From G965237725 sp965237725 (GTDB lineage Bacteria; Pseudomonadota; Gammaproteobacteria; Arenicellales; Poriferihabitantaceae): a stretch of DNA of 64,000 bases. A program made the translations under genes and the position numbers. The stretch lies in assembly GCA_965237725.1 (NCBI GenBank), contig OZ250151.1:3658001-3722000 (forward strand). The letters run 5' to 3'. The notes beneath the pieces were generated by a model. The model did not search any database. It was not told where the DNA came from and saw only the letters and a list, made by a program, of their open reading frames with translations. Shown here piece after piece: positions 1-8,214 of the stretch; position 1 is the stretch's first letter; the number at the start of each line of letters is the position of its first letter.

Positions 1-41
1 TCGGTTCCTGAATCTGGTTAAATTTCGATATACTTTCCCTT

Positions 42-818
42 ATGAAATGCCTGCTGGTCTCGGACCTTCACTACAAACTTCAACACTTCGACTGGCTGGT
101 CAGTGTGGCAGCACATTTTGACTGTGTAATCATAGCAGGCGACCAGGTTGACGCCAGATCCCATGTGTATTTACGTATCCAGGTTCCAGTCATACTCAAG
201 TACCTGGAGAAACTTCAGCAAATCACCCAGGTTATGGTTTGTTCGGGAAATCACGACCTAAATGTCCGAGGAGACCATGGAGACCGAATAGCAAAGTGGC
301 TTGAGGAAGCCAGGGATTCAGGTATTGTTATTGATGGCGACAGTATCCTACTAGGAGACACTCTTTTTTCGGTTTGTCCGTGGTGGGATGGAGAAAAGGT
401 CAAACAACAGATTGATCAGCAGTTATCCACCGACAGTGAAAAGGAAAAACGTACCTGGATCTGGGTCTACCACGGGCCTCCCGATAATTCTCCGACCAGC
501 TGGACAGGTAAACGACATTATGGAGATGCAGAACTAGCACCCTGGATAAGACGCTTTAACCCAGATGTTGTATTAACGGGGCACATTCATGAAGCGCCAT
601 TTGTAGAAAATGGCTCCTGGGCTGATCGTATTGAATCCACATGGGTGCTGAATTCAGGCAGGCAGGATGGGCCGCATCCTCCACATATTGTTCTTGACCT
701 TCACACACGCAAGGCGCAGTGGTATACCACTCAACGGATGGAATATTTAGAGATTGACAATCCATCGACCCTCCCACACCGAGCTATTACGAATTTACCT
801 GATTGGCTTGGTCACTGA
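42..818 (+). CDS. Calcineurin-like metallophosphoesterase
   Basis: A 258-residue protein with the full set of metallophosphoesterase motifs in order: D-x-H near the N-terminus (D8, H10), GDxxD at 33-37, GNHD at 69-72, a lone His at 144 (YHGPP) and GHIH at 180-183. These residues normally bind two metal ions that hydrolyse phosphomonoesters or diesters. There is no signal peptide or membrane segment, so it is probably cytosolic. The substrate cannot be told from the sequence; the compact size fits small phosphodiesterases rather than nucleases such as SbcD. It converges on the cNMP-binding gene 31 bases downstream. The start is the first ATG in frame and lies 41 bases into the window, with no clear Shine-Dalgarno. 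Confidence 0.88.
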   Translation: MKCLLVSDLHYKLQHFDWLVSVAAHFDCVIIAGDQVDARSHVYLRIQVPVILKYLEKLQQITQVMVCSGNHDLNVRGDHGDRIAKWLEEARDSGIVIDGDSILLGDTLFSVCPWWDGEKVKQQIDQQLSTDSEKEKRTWIWVYHGPPDNSPTSWTGKRHYGDAELAPWIRRFNPDVVLTGHIHEAPFVENGSWADRIESTWVLNSGRQDGPHPPHIVLDLHTRKAQWYTTQRMEYLEIDNPSTLPHRAITNLPDWLGH

Positions 819-849
819 CCCCGTTTGGCAAGCAAGATCTATATCTGTC

Positions 850-1341
850 TCAGTAGGGGTAGCCGTCGACTAAATCGCGATCTGATCCAGGCTGCTGCTC
901 TTCATCTTGCTGATTGATTAACGTTTCGAGAATTTGATCCACCATACTCAGGTGATCCCCCCTGTCATTGTACTGTTCCCTGATATCTGCGAGATAATTG
1001 GTTATTGTATTTAGCCGCTTGGCCAGAAGAACCGCCAGTGGGTAGGTGAATTCAGTTTTTGTCTTTAAAAAGTCTGACTGATTTTCAATTTTGTAGAGAC
1101 GACTGGACTTTTTAGCCACTACTGATGCCATGTGTGGAATATCCAGCAAAGCCGACATTTCCCCGAGCAATGAACCAGGTTCGTTTACTTTGGCTATGCG
1201 AAATTCCCTTTTTAGAACATCCACTTCACCTTCAATCAGGATAAATATTGATCCAGATTTAGCGCCCTCGGCGAGTAAAACCACTCCGGGTTCAACACTA
1301 ACCTCGGGAAGAGAGTCACAATAATCCAGCAGTTCGCGCAT
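850..1341 (-). CDS. Cyclic nucleotide-binding domain protein (stand-alone)
   Basis: A 163-residue protein made almost entirely of one cNMP-binding beta-roll (about residues 8-110), followed by a helical tail rich in Q, E and D. The phosphate-binding cassette is recognisable at about 57-73 (GSLLGEMSALLDIPHMASV). The Arg that normally contacts the cyclic phosphate (RTA/RSA) is replaced by Met, so cAMP or cGMP may not bind. There is no DNA-binding, kinase or channel domain, so it is not a Crp-type regulator; it could act as a small sensor or adaptor protein. Convergent with the metallophosphoesterase. Confidence 0.75.
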   Translation of the reverse strand: MRELLDYCDSLPEVSVEPGVVLLAEGAKSGSIFILIEGEVDVLKREFRIAKVNEPGSLLGEMSALLDIPHMASVVAKKSSRLYKIENQSDFLKTKTEFTYPLAVLLAKRLNTITNYLADIREQYNDRGDHLSMVDQILETLINQQDEEQQPGSDRDLVDGYPY

Positions 1342-1699
1342 AACCCTTAATAGATTAATCCGACAAAAATCATATTTTACGGCCTCAGCAGCATGGTATC
1401 ATACAACTAATAGGTGTAACTGATTCTGTATTGACACAGATTCCGTATTCGAAGGCGAAGAATGTGAAGAACCTGAAGCCCCCAAAGAACCGGTTGAACC
1501 CGTTTAGGCCCAGCGACCTGTTAGCAACGAAATGGACAGTTTCGAATTAACTGTATGTAAATTCGAGATGCCGGAACCCGATCTATCACCCATGAGAAAT
1601 TTATGGAATCAATATAGCAGCCATTTGCCTTAGAATTTTGTGGTGCTGTTTATATACTCAGATTGTGTGAAACTAAAAATTCTTAACGCCAATTAGCGC
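1342..1699. other. Intergenic stretch without a complete gene
   Basis: No complete gene is visible. On the plus strand around 1431-1506 there is an open stretch with no start codon that would end in an acidic, proline-rich tail (EGEECEEPEAPKEPVEPV then TAG). This composition is typical of protein C-termini and may be the last trace of a lost gene. The rest is A+T-rich and probably carries the promoter of the cNMP-binding gene. Confidence 0.4.
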
Positions 1700-2149
1700 T
1701 TAATAAAAACTTTTACCTTGGTAAATTTCAATTTCATACTTCACAAGATACTTTCCTGATTTTTTCTTGACGCCGATGTGATAGGTGTCAACCTCGGGGT
1801 CTTGTAGTAATGACCAACACCTCCTTGGGTCAGATGGATCAAATACAAGCTCTAAGCAATTATTGTTATTTCTTGTTTTCCAACTTCCTATGTATTGAGA
1901 ATTCATAGACCTACCGGTTAGCGAACCATTCGGATCAAAGTACGCAATTGATCTTCCACCCGCTAAAAACCGCCCTTTTATTGTATTTCCTACCACCAAT
2001 TCGACGAAATCGTCGACGCCAATCTCGATCAAATCACCAATATCAACAGCTTGGGCGATGTTAAACATCATTAAAAATGTAACTGTTGTCAAACTGCAAC
2101 GTTTGAGCAATCTAATAAGTTGAACTGATACGATTGATTTAATTTTCAT
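1700..2149 (-). CDS. Secreted hypothetical protein
   Basis: A 149-residue protein with an N-terminal signal peptide: a basic start (MKIKS), a second basic patch, then a hydrophobic run ending in an AQA-type cleavage site near residue 34. The mature part contains GRFLAGGRSIAYFDPNG followed by a segment with paired Cys (NNCLELVFDP and RRCWSL), which could form a disulphide in the periplasm. I do not recognise the family. The region is more A+T-rich than its neighbours. The 296 bases between this gene and the pirin gene carry no other gene. Confidence 0.6.
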   Translation of the reverse strand: MKIKSIVSVQLIRLLKRCSLTTVTFLMMFNIAQAVDIGDLIEIGVDDFVELVVGNTIKGRFLAGGRSIAYFDPNGSLTGRSMNSQYIGSWKTRNNNNCLELVFDPSDPRRCWSLLQDPEVDTYHIGVKKKSGKYLVKYEIEIYQGKSFY

Positions 2150-2445
2150 TATTGTGTCCCACTAATCTATAAAATTGCGATAAGTTTGACGTTATAGTAA
2201 TAGCCACAATAAGAGTGGTTCAGAATTGCTATATTAGAATATTTGGGTAATAGAGCACAGACCACATTTAACGGAGTTTCACATGTCCACTCAGGGCTGC
2301 GGACTTCTCAAACCAGCCACCTACCGGTTATTTTGTACAACATTCGGCGTGACTGATGCATACCAAAAACGGTAAAAACAATATAATAGGAATTTCGAGC
2401 CAATTTAAAACCATAAAATCGCTAGGGCATGAGAGCAAATAAATT

Positions 2446-3348
2446 ATGACTGGACCACGACAAATCGTTAATCCCACAAAAATGGGCGGGGATCATTTAC
2501 GCTTAATTGGTACCACTGACATCGACGGCAAGGGAACCGAGCACGAAATTGCTGAGGTTGATCCCATTGTGTTATTCGATTTTGCAAAATATAACACCCG
2601 TGAACCGTCATCGTTTCGCCCGCACCCTCATTTTGGGCTCACTGCCATGAGCTTTCTCCCAAAGCGCGGAACAATTATGGCCTGGGACAGTTTAGCAGGG
2701 GACAGCAAAATGAATCTCCGGCCTGGCGGATTGTATTATGTTCATGCGGGGTCTCCAGCTTTTCATCATGAATTTTCTTCACCAGAATCTGTGGCTGCAG
2801 AAATCGATGTAGAGTTTTTACAGCTGGTGTGGAATGCCACCGATGAAGATGACGTAAAGACTGTGATTATTCCTCCCGAGGAAGTCCCTGTTATCCAGTC
2901 CGATAACGCCACTATCCGTGTTTTGGCAGGCGAGTTTGGTGATAAAAAGTCTGTCCAGCCATTTACCCACAGAGAAATTATCTATTTGTATGTCGAGCTA
3001 CAAAATGGCAAATCAATGGACATGGAAATTCCAGCATCATTTAAAGGAATGCTGTTTGTCATCGAAGGCCGTTTGAATGTGAATGATACGTCTATAGATC
3101 AAGAGCAAATGATGATCCTGGGTGATGAAGAAGTACCATTATTGATTGGCAATACCGATGATAATAATGTAGCTAGATTTGTTGTTGCGGCGGGTGAGCC
3201 AGTAAATAAACCATTTTACAAGTTGATTGGATTAGGTGGGTTTATTATTGGCGAGACTGAAGAGGGAGTGAGAGCGATAATGAGTAATTGTGCTGAAACG
3301 GCGGAGCAGTTAAAAACCGAGATTCCGCAGTACTTCCCGACTCAGTAA
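2446..3348 (+). CDS. Pirin family protein
   Basis: A 300-residue bicupin. The N-terminal cupin carries the pirin signature HPHFGLTAMSFL at about 61-72 and a second metal-ligand region FHHEF at about 106-110; the C-terminal half (about 165-275) is a second beta-barrel. Pirins are iron-binding proteins, some of which have quercetinase-like activity and others act as redox-sensing partners. Length is close to the family norm. It is monocistronic here, with about 300 bases of non-coding DNA upstream. Metal binding is inferred from family knowledge; its biological role in this organism is unknown. Confidence 0.85.
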   Translation: MTGPRQIVNPTKMGGDHLRLIGTTDIDGKGTEHEIAEVDPIVLFDFAKYNTREPSSFRPHPHFGLTAMSFLPKRGTIMAWDSLAGDSKMNLRPGGLYYVHAGSPAFHHEFSSPESVAAEIDVEFLQLVWNATDEDDVKTVIIPPEEVPVIQSDNATIRVLAGEFGDKKSVQPFTHREIIYLYVELQNGKSMDMEIPASFKGMLFVIEGRLNVNDTSIDQEQMMILGDEEVPLLIGNTDDNNVARFVVAAGEPVNKPFYKLIGLGGFIIGETEEGVRAIMSNCAETAEQLKTEIPQYFPTQ

Positions 3349-3506
3349 TTCCCGGCTCGTTTGTTCTGGGGTCAATTGCCTTGTATCAGCAATTGTCAAT
3401 TCAAAACTGAAAAATCAGATTGAGGTTTTAAGCATAAATTATTATCTTGTTACGAGCCAGCTTGCGGTAAGTCTTGCAAATAAATCAGACCCTGTTGTAT
3501 TCAGAT

Positions 3507-4343
3507 ATGCCCAAACTAAAGATTGCGATTCTTTTTCATAAAAATTCTTATCGATTCAGGGTGGATAAGTACTCAATAAAATTTCTTAGCTCTGTATGGG
3601 AATCGGATGGCCACGAGGTAATATTCGTTTTTGGTACAGATAGGTTAGTAACAGCAGATATTTGTATTGTCCACGTGGATTTGTCAGTTGTACCCGATGA
3701 ATATCTCGAGTTTGCAAACTGTTATCCAATTGTATTGAATGGCGCTATTAAAACAATCCAGAAAACTCATTTTAGTAAAAATTTGGTTACAGCTGAGGAT
3801 GATTACCCAGGTAAGGTCATTGTAAAGTCAAATGATAATTATGCGGGTTGGCCTGAAATACTTCTCACCCGCAATCTTATTTCAATCATGCGCGCCAGAA
3901 TTTTGTCTGCGTTCGGCTCTGAAAACAATACCTATTCATCCTCCCTTGATTACGTTATTTACGATTGCCTCGATGAGGTACCTCAGCAAGTTTTTGAGGA
4001 TCCTTATTTTGCGGTGGAGAAATTTCAACCTGAAATTGTCGATGGGGTTTATTTTACAAACCTGTACGCTTTTTTAGGCAATAGTCATCAGTTTTTTCGG
4101 GAATCTTCACTCAATCCAATTGTAAAACACAGTCATGTTTTAACCAGTGAGGAGATTTCTCCCGATCCTGAGTTAATCAAAATCAGGCAATCCATGCACT
4201 TTGATTATGGCAAGTTTGACTATTGCTACCATGACGGCGAGCTGGTTCTGTTTGATATTAACAAGACAATAGGGATGGGTAGTATGAAGTACAAGTCACA
4301 ATATACTGCAAGAGCCCGCGCCTTGTACGATTACTTTAATTAG
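3507..4343 (+). CDS. Probable ATP-grasp-like protein, function unknown
   Basis: A protein of about 278 residues starting with a Rossmann-like segment (PKLKIAILFHKNSYRF) and continuing into an arrangement resembling ATP-grasp ligases: a Lys-containing strand (GKVIVKSNDNYAG), a central Glu/Lys region (FAVEKFQPE) and a C-terminal strand with acidic/Asn residues (LVLFDINKTIG) that in ATP-grasp enzymes binds magnesium. This looks like a RimK-type fold but no specific family is recognised. The frame is open from a TTG at 3474; I prefer the ATG at 3507 because it gives a clean beta-strand start. Its 3' end converges on the gene at 4383. Confidence 0.55.
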   Translation: MPKLKIAILFHKNSYRFRVDKYSIKFLSSVWESDGHEVIFVFGTDRLVTADICIVHVDLSVVPDEYLEFANCYPIVLNGAIKTIQKTHFSKNLVTAEDDYPGKVIVKSNDNYAGWPEILLTRNLISIMRARILSAFGSENNTYSSSLDYVIYDCLDEVPQQVFEDPYFAVEKFQPEIVDGVYFTNLYAFLGNSHQFFRESSLNPIVKHSHVLTSEEISPDPELIKIRQSMHFDYGKFDYCYHDGELVLFDINKTIGMGSMKYKSQYTARARALYDYFN

Positions 4344-4382
4344 GATGTCTCAGTTTATTCTGCCACTAAAAGCATTCGGTGC

Positions 4383-4841
4383 TTAACGCATGGATTTGCC
4401 GTGTAATTCATCAGCATCTGGGCGATTCCAGTAACGGTTTGGATTGTCCTTGTCGTCTAGTAGTTTTGATCGACATCCGAATGTTTCCACCACCCGGATT
4501 GTCGGTTCTTCATTAACGTGTACCGCAAAAATCACCTCAAATGCTTTACTTAACAATTCACTATCTTTAGGTATTGAGAATATGATCTGGCAGGCAGGGG
4601 TTTGCTGTACCGTACCTTCTGCGCCGGCATGGGAGCCTTCCAGTGCTCGGAATCGTTGATACCCATTTTCCCGAACATAGCTGCAGCAATCGTAGGGACC
4701 CTGAATAATAGACAATTCATTTTCTAGTGCGTTGAGTACCTGGTCCACACCACCTTTAGGGGTATCGATGGTTATGACCCATTCGCTTTCAAGAGTCGCT
4801 GGTGGCATGTCGAAGCCATCGAGCGGTATTTGTTTTTGCAT
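4383..4841 (-). CDS. Conserved hypothetical protein, CutA/NIF3-insert-like fold
   Basis: A 152-residue cytosolic protein. The C-terminal half contains VHVNEEPTIRVVET, which resembles the HPYEEP-type strand of CutA1 and the YqfO/NIF3 insert domain; the N-terminal half has GPYDCCSYVRENGYQRFRALEGSHAGAEG split over two motifs. Members of that fold are small trimeric proteins, often of unknown function. The start is well supported by a strong Shine-Dalgarno (GGAGG) eight bases before the ATG. Single gene, convergent with the ATP-grasp-like gene. Confidence 0.6.
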   Translation of the reverse strand: MQKQIPLDGFDMPPATLESEWVITIDTPKGGVDQVLNALENELSIIQGPYDCCSYVRENGYQRFRALEGSHAGAEGTVQQTPACQIIFSIPKDSELLSKAFEVIFAVHVNEEPTIRVVETFGCRSKLLDDKDNPNRYWNRPDADELHGKSMR

Positions 4842-4879
4842 AGTGAACCTCCAGTAGAATCGTTTCTTGTATTGTTAAC

Positions 4880-5047
4880 CTAGGGAACCTCTGATTAAAA
4901 CATGAACAGTCAATTTGAGATCAAAACAATCAATTTCTGCGTGGCAAAACTTCGCAATAGCCGTGCTATTGAGTGCGTTTCGCGCCTTGAACTTGACTAT
5001 TTTGAATCACAACTTGATCTGCCCAGTTTTAATCAGAGGCTCCCTAG
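4880..5047. mobile_element. MITE-like 168-bp palindromic element
   Basis: The two ends are near-identical inverted copies: CTAGGGAACCTCTGATTAAAAC at the left and CTAGGGAGCCTCTGATTAAAAC when the right end is read in reverse (22 bases each, one mismatch, split here for description). Imperfect inverted symmetry continues to the centre, which is a perfect 7-bp stem (CAATAGC/GCTATTG, 4955-4971). Both ends carry CTAG, which fits the 4-bp target duplication typical of IS5-type transposition. No open reading frame is inside, so it would need a transposase in trans. It lies between two genes and could also fold as a hairpin in RNA. Confidence 0.7.
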
Positions 5048-5169
5048 TTGAACGAGTAAATTACATTCATAGTTCGATACTAGTAGAATTATGAATGAAT
5101 ATCAATTAGAATGATGCAAATCTATTTGATGATCGATTTAATCATCCAGGATTTGGAATTCACATCAGT

Positions 5170-5898
5170 ATGACAAAATATATGACTGCAAAATTAAATT
5201 TGGCTAGCCTGGCCGGTATGCTCAGTGATGATTCGAGAATAGCAATAGTTTCATCACTACAGGATGGTCGTGCGCTAACAGCAAAAGAATTGGCTTTAGC
5301 CGCTGACATCACACCTCAAACCGCGAGTTTTCATTTAAAGAAGCTCACTACAGTGGGCATTCTTGAAATTTTAAAAGATGGTCGCCACCGATATTTCAAA
5401 ATTTCAGGGAATGAAGTTGCAAAAATGTTACGGACGATGTTGGAACTAGTCCCGACTAAAGCGGCAAAACCTGCTGCGAAGAAAAATAATGCAGTATGTT
5501 TTGCTCGTACTTGTTATGGCCATCTGGCTGGCCGTATTGGCGTCGCTATTGCCCAGTCCATGATCGATCAGCAGCAATTAATCCACCAGGGGAGCCGAGA
5601 TTCTGGGTTAACCCAAAATGGAGAAAACTTCATCACAGATTTTGGGATTGACCTTGACAGTCTACGAAAAGGGCGAAGATTATTCGCACGGCAATGCCTT
5701 GACTGGAGCGAGCGTCACCCTCATTTGGGTGGTGCGTTAGGATTTGCATTAACCGAAGAATTTAAACGCAAAAAATGGATTACAGCTCGCAGGTCGGGTC
5801 GTGAAATTGACATAACACCTCTCGGTCAAAGGGGTTTCTTAAAGGAATTTAAGGTTGACACAAAAAGCCAGGCTAATTTATTTTTTGCGGGTCAATAG
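5170..5898 (+). CDS. ArsR-family HTH transcriptional regulator with C-terminal extension
   Basis: A 242-residue regulator. Residues about 8-95 form a winged helix: the recognition region is ELALAADITPQTASFHLKKL, followed by the wing DGRHRYFKISG. The C-terminal half holds a Cys-containing motif (CFARTCYGHLAG) and CLDWSERHPHLGGALG, both characteristic of the longer ArsR-type regulators rather than the ~100-residue metal sensors. The ligand is unknown; the Cys residues could sense redox or metal. No obvious target lies in the same operon; the divergent and downstream neighbours are a MITE and a PhyH dioxygenase gene. Confidence 0.85.
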   Translation: MTKYMTAKLNLASLAGMLSDDSRIAIVSSLQDGRALTAKELALAADITPQTASFHLKKLTTVGILEILKDGRHRYFKISGNEVAKMLRTMLELVPTKAAKPAAKKNNAVCFARTCYGHLAGRIGVAIAQSMIDQQQLIHQGSRDSGLTQNGENFITDFGIDLDSLRKGRRLFARQCLDWSERHPHLGGALGFALTEEFKRKKWITARRSGREIDITPLGQRGFLKEFKVDTKSQANLFFAGQ

Positions 5899-6078
5899 GT
5901 AACCATCATTTCTGTATTTAACGGATGGTACAAATTTTGGACCGATAGGCTTGCAGACATGAAATTCATGCTGTTGACATGCGCCAGATTCTATTATTTC
6001 TCGATATCGATCATCATTAGTATGGGATATGAATTATGGGATATGATTGGTCTTAGTTCGAGGAATAATTAAAAGCAT

Positions 6079-6999
6079 TTGGCATTGAATAAAATTCGGT
6101 TTGACATATCAGCTACACCCCATGAGATCAGCGCGGCTATGGTCAGTGATGGATATGCGGTTATTACCGATGCCATAGACAGGGAAACCCTGAACCGGCT
6201 TAACAGCGAGCTCGATCCTTATTTTCATGAGTTGCATCAGGGACATGATGGATTTATGGGCCATAAGACCAAGCGATTTGGTGCGCTGTTAGTAAAATCT
6301 CCAACGGTACAAAAATTGTTAATGCATTCCCAGGTTCTGGGTGCAGTAGATAACATTTTGCTGAACCACTGCGCCAACTACCATGTGCACTATACCGGGG
6401 TGATGCAATTGCAATCTGGCGAAACCGCCCAGGTCTTGCACCGCGATACTGGAATTTACCCCTTTGCAAATCCCAGTCCGCCATTAACCATTGCAACCAT
6501 GTGGGCATTGAATGATTTTAGTGAAGAAAATGGCGGCACCATATTGGTGCCGGGTAGTCATTTATGGGATGACGACCGTGTTCCAAAAACTAACGAACTC
6601 GCTGCCACCGAAATGTCTGCAGGATCTGTTTTAATTTATCTTGGTAATACCATCCACGGCGGTGGCGAAAATCAATCCAGTGACATTCGTTCGGGATTGG
6701 CCATTCACTATGGGCTCGGCTGGCTGCGCCAGGAAGAAAATCAATATCTTGCCGTTCCTCCCGAGGAGGCAAGAAGGCTGCCCGAAGAAATTCAGGAAAT
6801 TCTAGGCTATAACCTGGCAGCGTCCAGTTTCGGATTTGTCGACCATATCCACCCCAAAGATTTTATCAAAGGAATAAGGGATGTTGCAATGAGCAATGTG
6901 TCATCTGATGATCTCGACAGCAAATGCGCAAAGCTAAAACGTTTCCATGTGGATAAAACTGAAGTGGGCAGAATCCGTTATTATCGCCCGGAGGATTAA
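6079..6999 (+). CDS. Phytanoyl-CoA dioxygenase (PhyH) family protein
   Basis: A protein of up to 306 residues of the Fe(II)/2-oxoglutarate dioxygenase superfamily. The metal-binding H-x-D is in VLHRDTGIYPF (about 120), and the distal His is in TIHGGGENQS (about 192), with an Arg a little later (DIRSG) to hold 2-oxoglutarate. PhyH proteins hydroxylate small molecules or acyl-CoA chains. The start is uncertain: no ATG occurs before codon 21, so TTG 6079 or TTG 6085 is used, with an AGGAA about 14 bases upstream; ATG 6139 would cut into the domain. Substrate unknown; the next gene is an enoyl-CoA hydratase on the other strand. Confidence 0.85.
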   Translation: MALNKIRFDISATPHEISAAMVSDGYAVITDAIDRETLNRLNSELDPYFHELHQGHDGFMGHKTKRFGALLVKSPTVQKLLMHSQVLGAVDNILLNHCANYHVHYTGVMQLQSGETAQVLHRDTGIYPFANPSPPLTIATMWALNDFSEENGGTILVPGSHLWDDDRVPKTNELAATEMSAGSVLIYLGNTIHGGGENQSSDIRSGLAIHYGLGWLRQEENQYLAVPPEEARRLPEEIQEILGYNLAASSFGFVDHIHPKDFIKGIRDVAMSNVSSDDLDSKCAKLKRFHVDKTEVGRIRYYRPED

Positions 7000-7005
7000 A
7001 GGCTC

Positions 7006-7213
7006 CTAGGCTTTTGCGGTGGAAATATTCGCGGATAGTCGTTGCAGCGGTTTTTCGTTAATCCGCAGATGAATCAGTCCAGCCGAGCTCGCTGGTCATG
7101 GGCTCCAGAAACAGTCCAAATCCCGAACGTACGCCAAATCCAATTGTGGATATCAGACACCCGGCAACAATGACCAGGGCTATCGTGCGCGTGAATTTAT
7201 TCGAAGTTATCAC
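7006..7213 (-). pseudogene. Remnant of an MFS transporter with large internal deletion
   Basis: Just 15 bases after the enoyl-CoA hydratase stop, and on the same strand, a GTG opens a 51-codon frame (to 7058) that reads as the first transmembrane segment and loop of an MFS transporter: IALVIVAGCLIST, then GFGVRSGFGLFLEPMTSELGW, typical of oxalate/monocarboxylate-type carriers. It stops soon after. In a different frame, the sequence just past that point reads GLIHLRINEKPLQRL and ends at TAG 7006-7008, which resembles the C-terminal tail (INEKP) of the same transporters. The middle of about 350 codons is missing. This was probably the second gene of the echA-type operon. Confidence 0.65.
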
Positions 7214-7228
7214 GGTAATTAAGTGTTG

Positions 7229-8005
7229 TTACTTATGCTTCCAGGTTGGTTTGCGTTTTTCTACAAATGCGGCCATACCTTCTTTCTGATCTTCGGTGGA
7301 AAATGCCGCCTGGAATTGCCGGCGTTCAAACAGCAGGCCGTCGTGAAGACTGGTTTCCAATGCCTGATTGACGCATTCCTTATTCATCATTAATGCACTT
7401 GCAGATTTTGATGCAATTTCTTTGGCTATGGCAATGGTTTCGTCCACTAGGTTATGAGTGTCAAAAATTCGCGATACCAACCCACAGCGCTCGGCTTCTC
7501 CGGCATCCATCATTCTGCCGGTGAGGCACATATCCATTGCTTTGGACTTTCCTATTAATCGGGTCAATCGTTGTGTGCCGCCCCAGCCTGGAAGAACGCC
7601 GATTTTGATTTCTGGCTGGCCAAATTTCGCACTATCCGAGGCGACAATAAAGTCACAGATCATCGCCAGTTCACAACCGCCACCCAGAGCATAACCACTT
7701 ACCGCAGCAATAATCGGTTTTCTAATTTTGCCGATAATGTCATCCAGATTGCCGCTGGCGCTGGCGTGATACATATCCATATAGGTTTTGTCCTGCATTT
7801 CAGCAATATCTGCTCCGGCGGCAAAGGCTTTTTCATTTCCAGTAATGATAATAGCGCCAATATCCTGATTGTTTTCGAAGTCTCCCAGGGCTTTACCCAA
7901 TTCCATACGAAGTTCATTTGATAATGCATTGAGCACTTCCGGCCGGTTCAGTCGGACGATTCCGACGTTTTCATGGATTTCACTGATTATGGTTTTATAT
8001 GACAT
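7229..8005 (-). CDS. Enoyl-CoA hydratase/isomerase family protein
   Basis: A 258-residue crotonase-fold protein of normal length. It has the CoA-binding AFAAGADIAEM motif at about 60-70, the oxyanion-hole GYALGGGCELAM at about 104-115, and both Glu residues expected for hydratase activity, one in the GGGCELA segment and the other in GVLPGWGGTQRL (where the second acid is replaced by other residues, so activity may be isomerase-like). Cytosolic, acting in fatty-acid or branched-chain acyl-CoA breakdown. An MFS remnant follows immediately. It diverges from prpE, sharing a 209-base promoter region. Confidence 0.85.
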   Translation of the reverse strand: MSYKTIISEIHENVGIVRLNRPEVLNALSNELRMELGKALGDFENNQDIGAIIITGNEKAFAAGADIAEMQDKTYMDMYHASASGNLDDIIGKIRKPIIAAVSGYALGGGCELAMICDFIVASDSAKFGQPEIKIGVLPGWGGTQRLTRLIGKSKAMDMCLTGRMMDAGEAERCGLVSRIFDTHNLVDETIAIAKEIASKSASALMMNKECVNQALETSLHDGLLFERRQFQAAFSTEDQKEGMAAFVEKRKPTWKHK

Positions 8006-8214
8006 AAATATTTTCCAAGGTTGCGGTGTTAACTTGATTATTGATCGGAAGTTTAGCCCAAATCATTATTAGATTAATACAGTTGGATTTGATTCAATTA
8101 AATTGATAAATCTTTTACAATGCGTCCTGGAAATCGGCATGCTTGCAAGAAAGCTAAACCCGAGCTCGAACTACAGCAGATTAATAATTATTCCAGCCAA
8201 ATACGAATATAGCT

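Noticed and set aside
3474..3506. TTG start adding 11 residues to the ATP-grasp-like protein
   Set aside because: The ATG at 3507 starts right at the first beta-strand; the added residues show no conserved feature.
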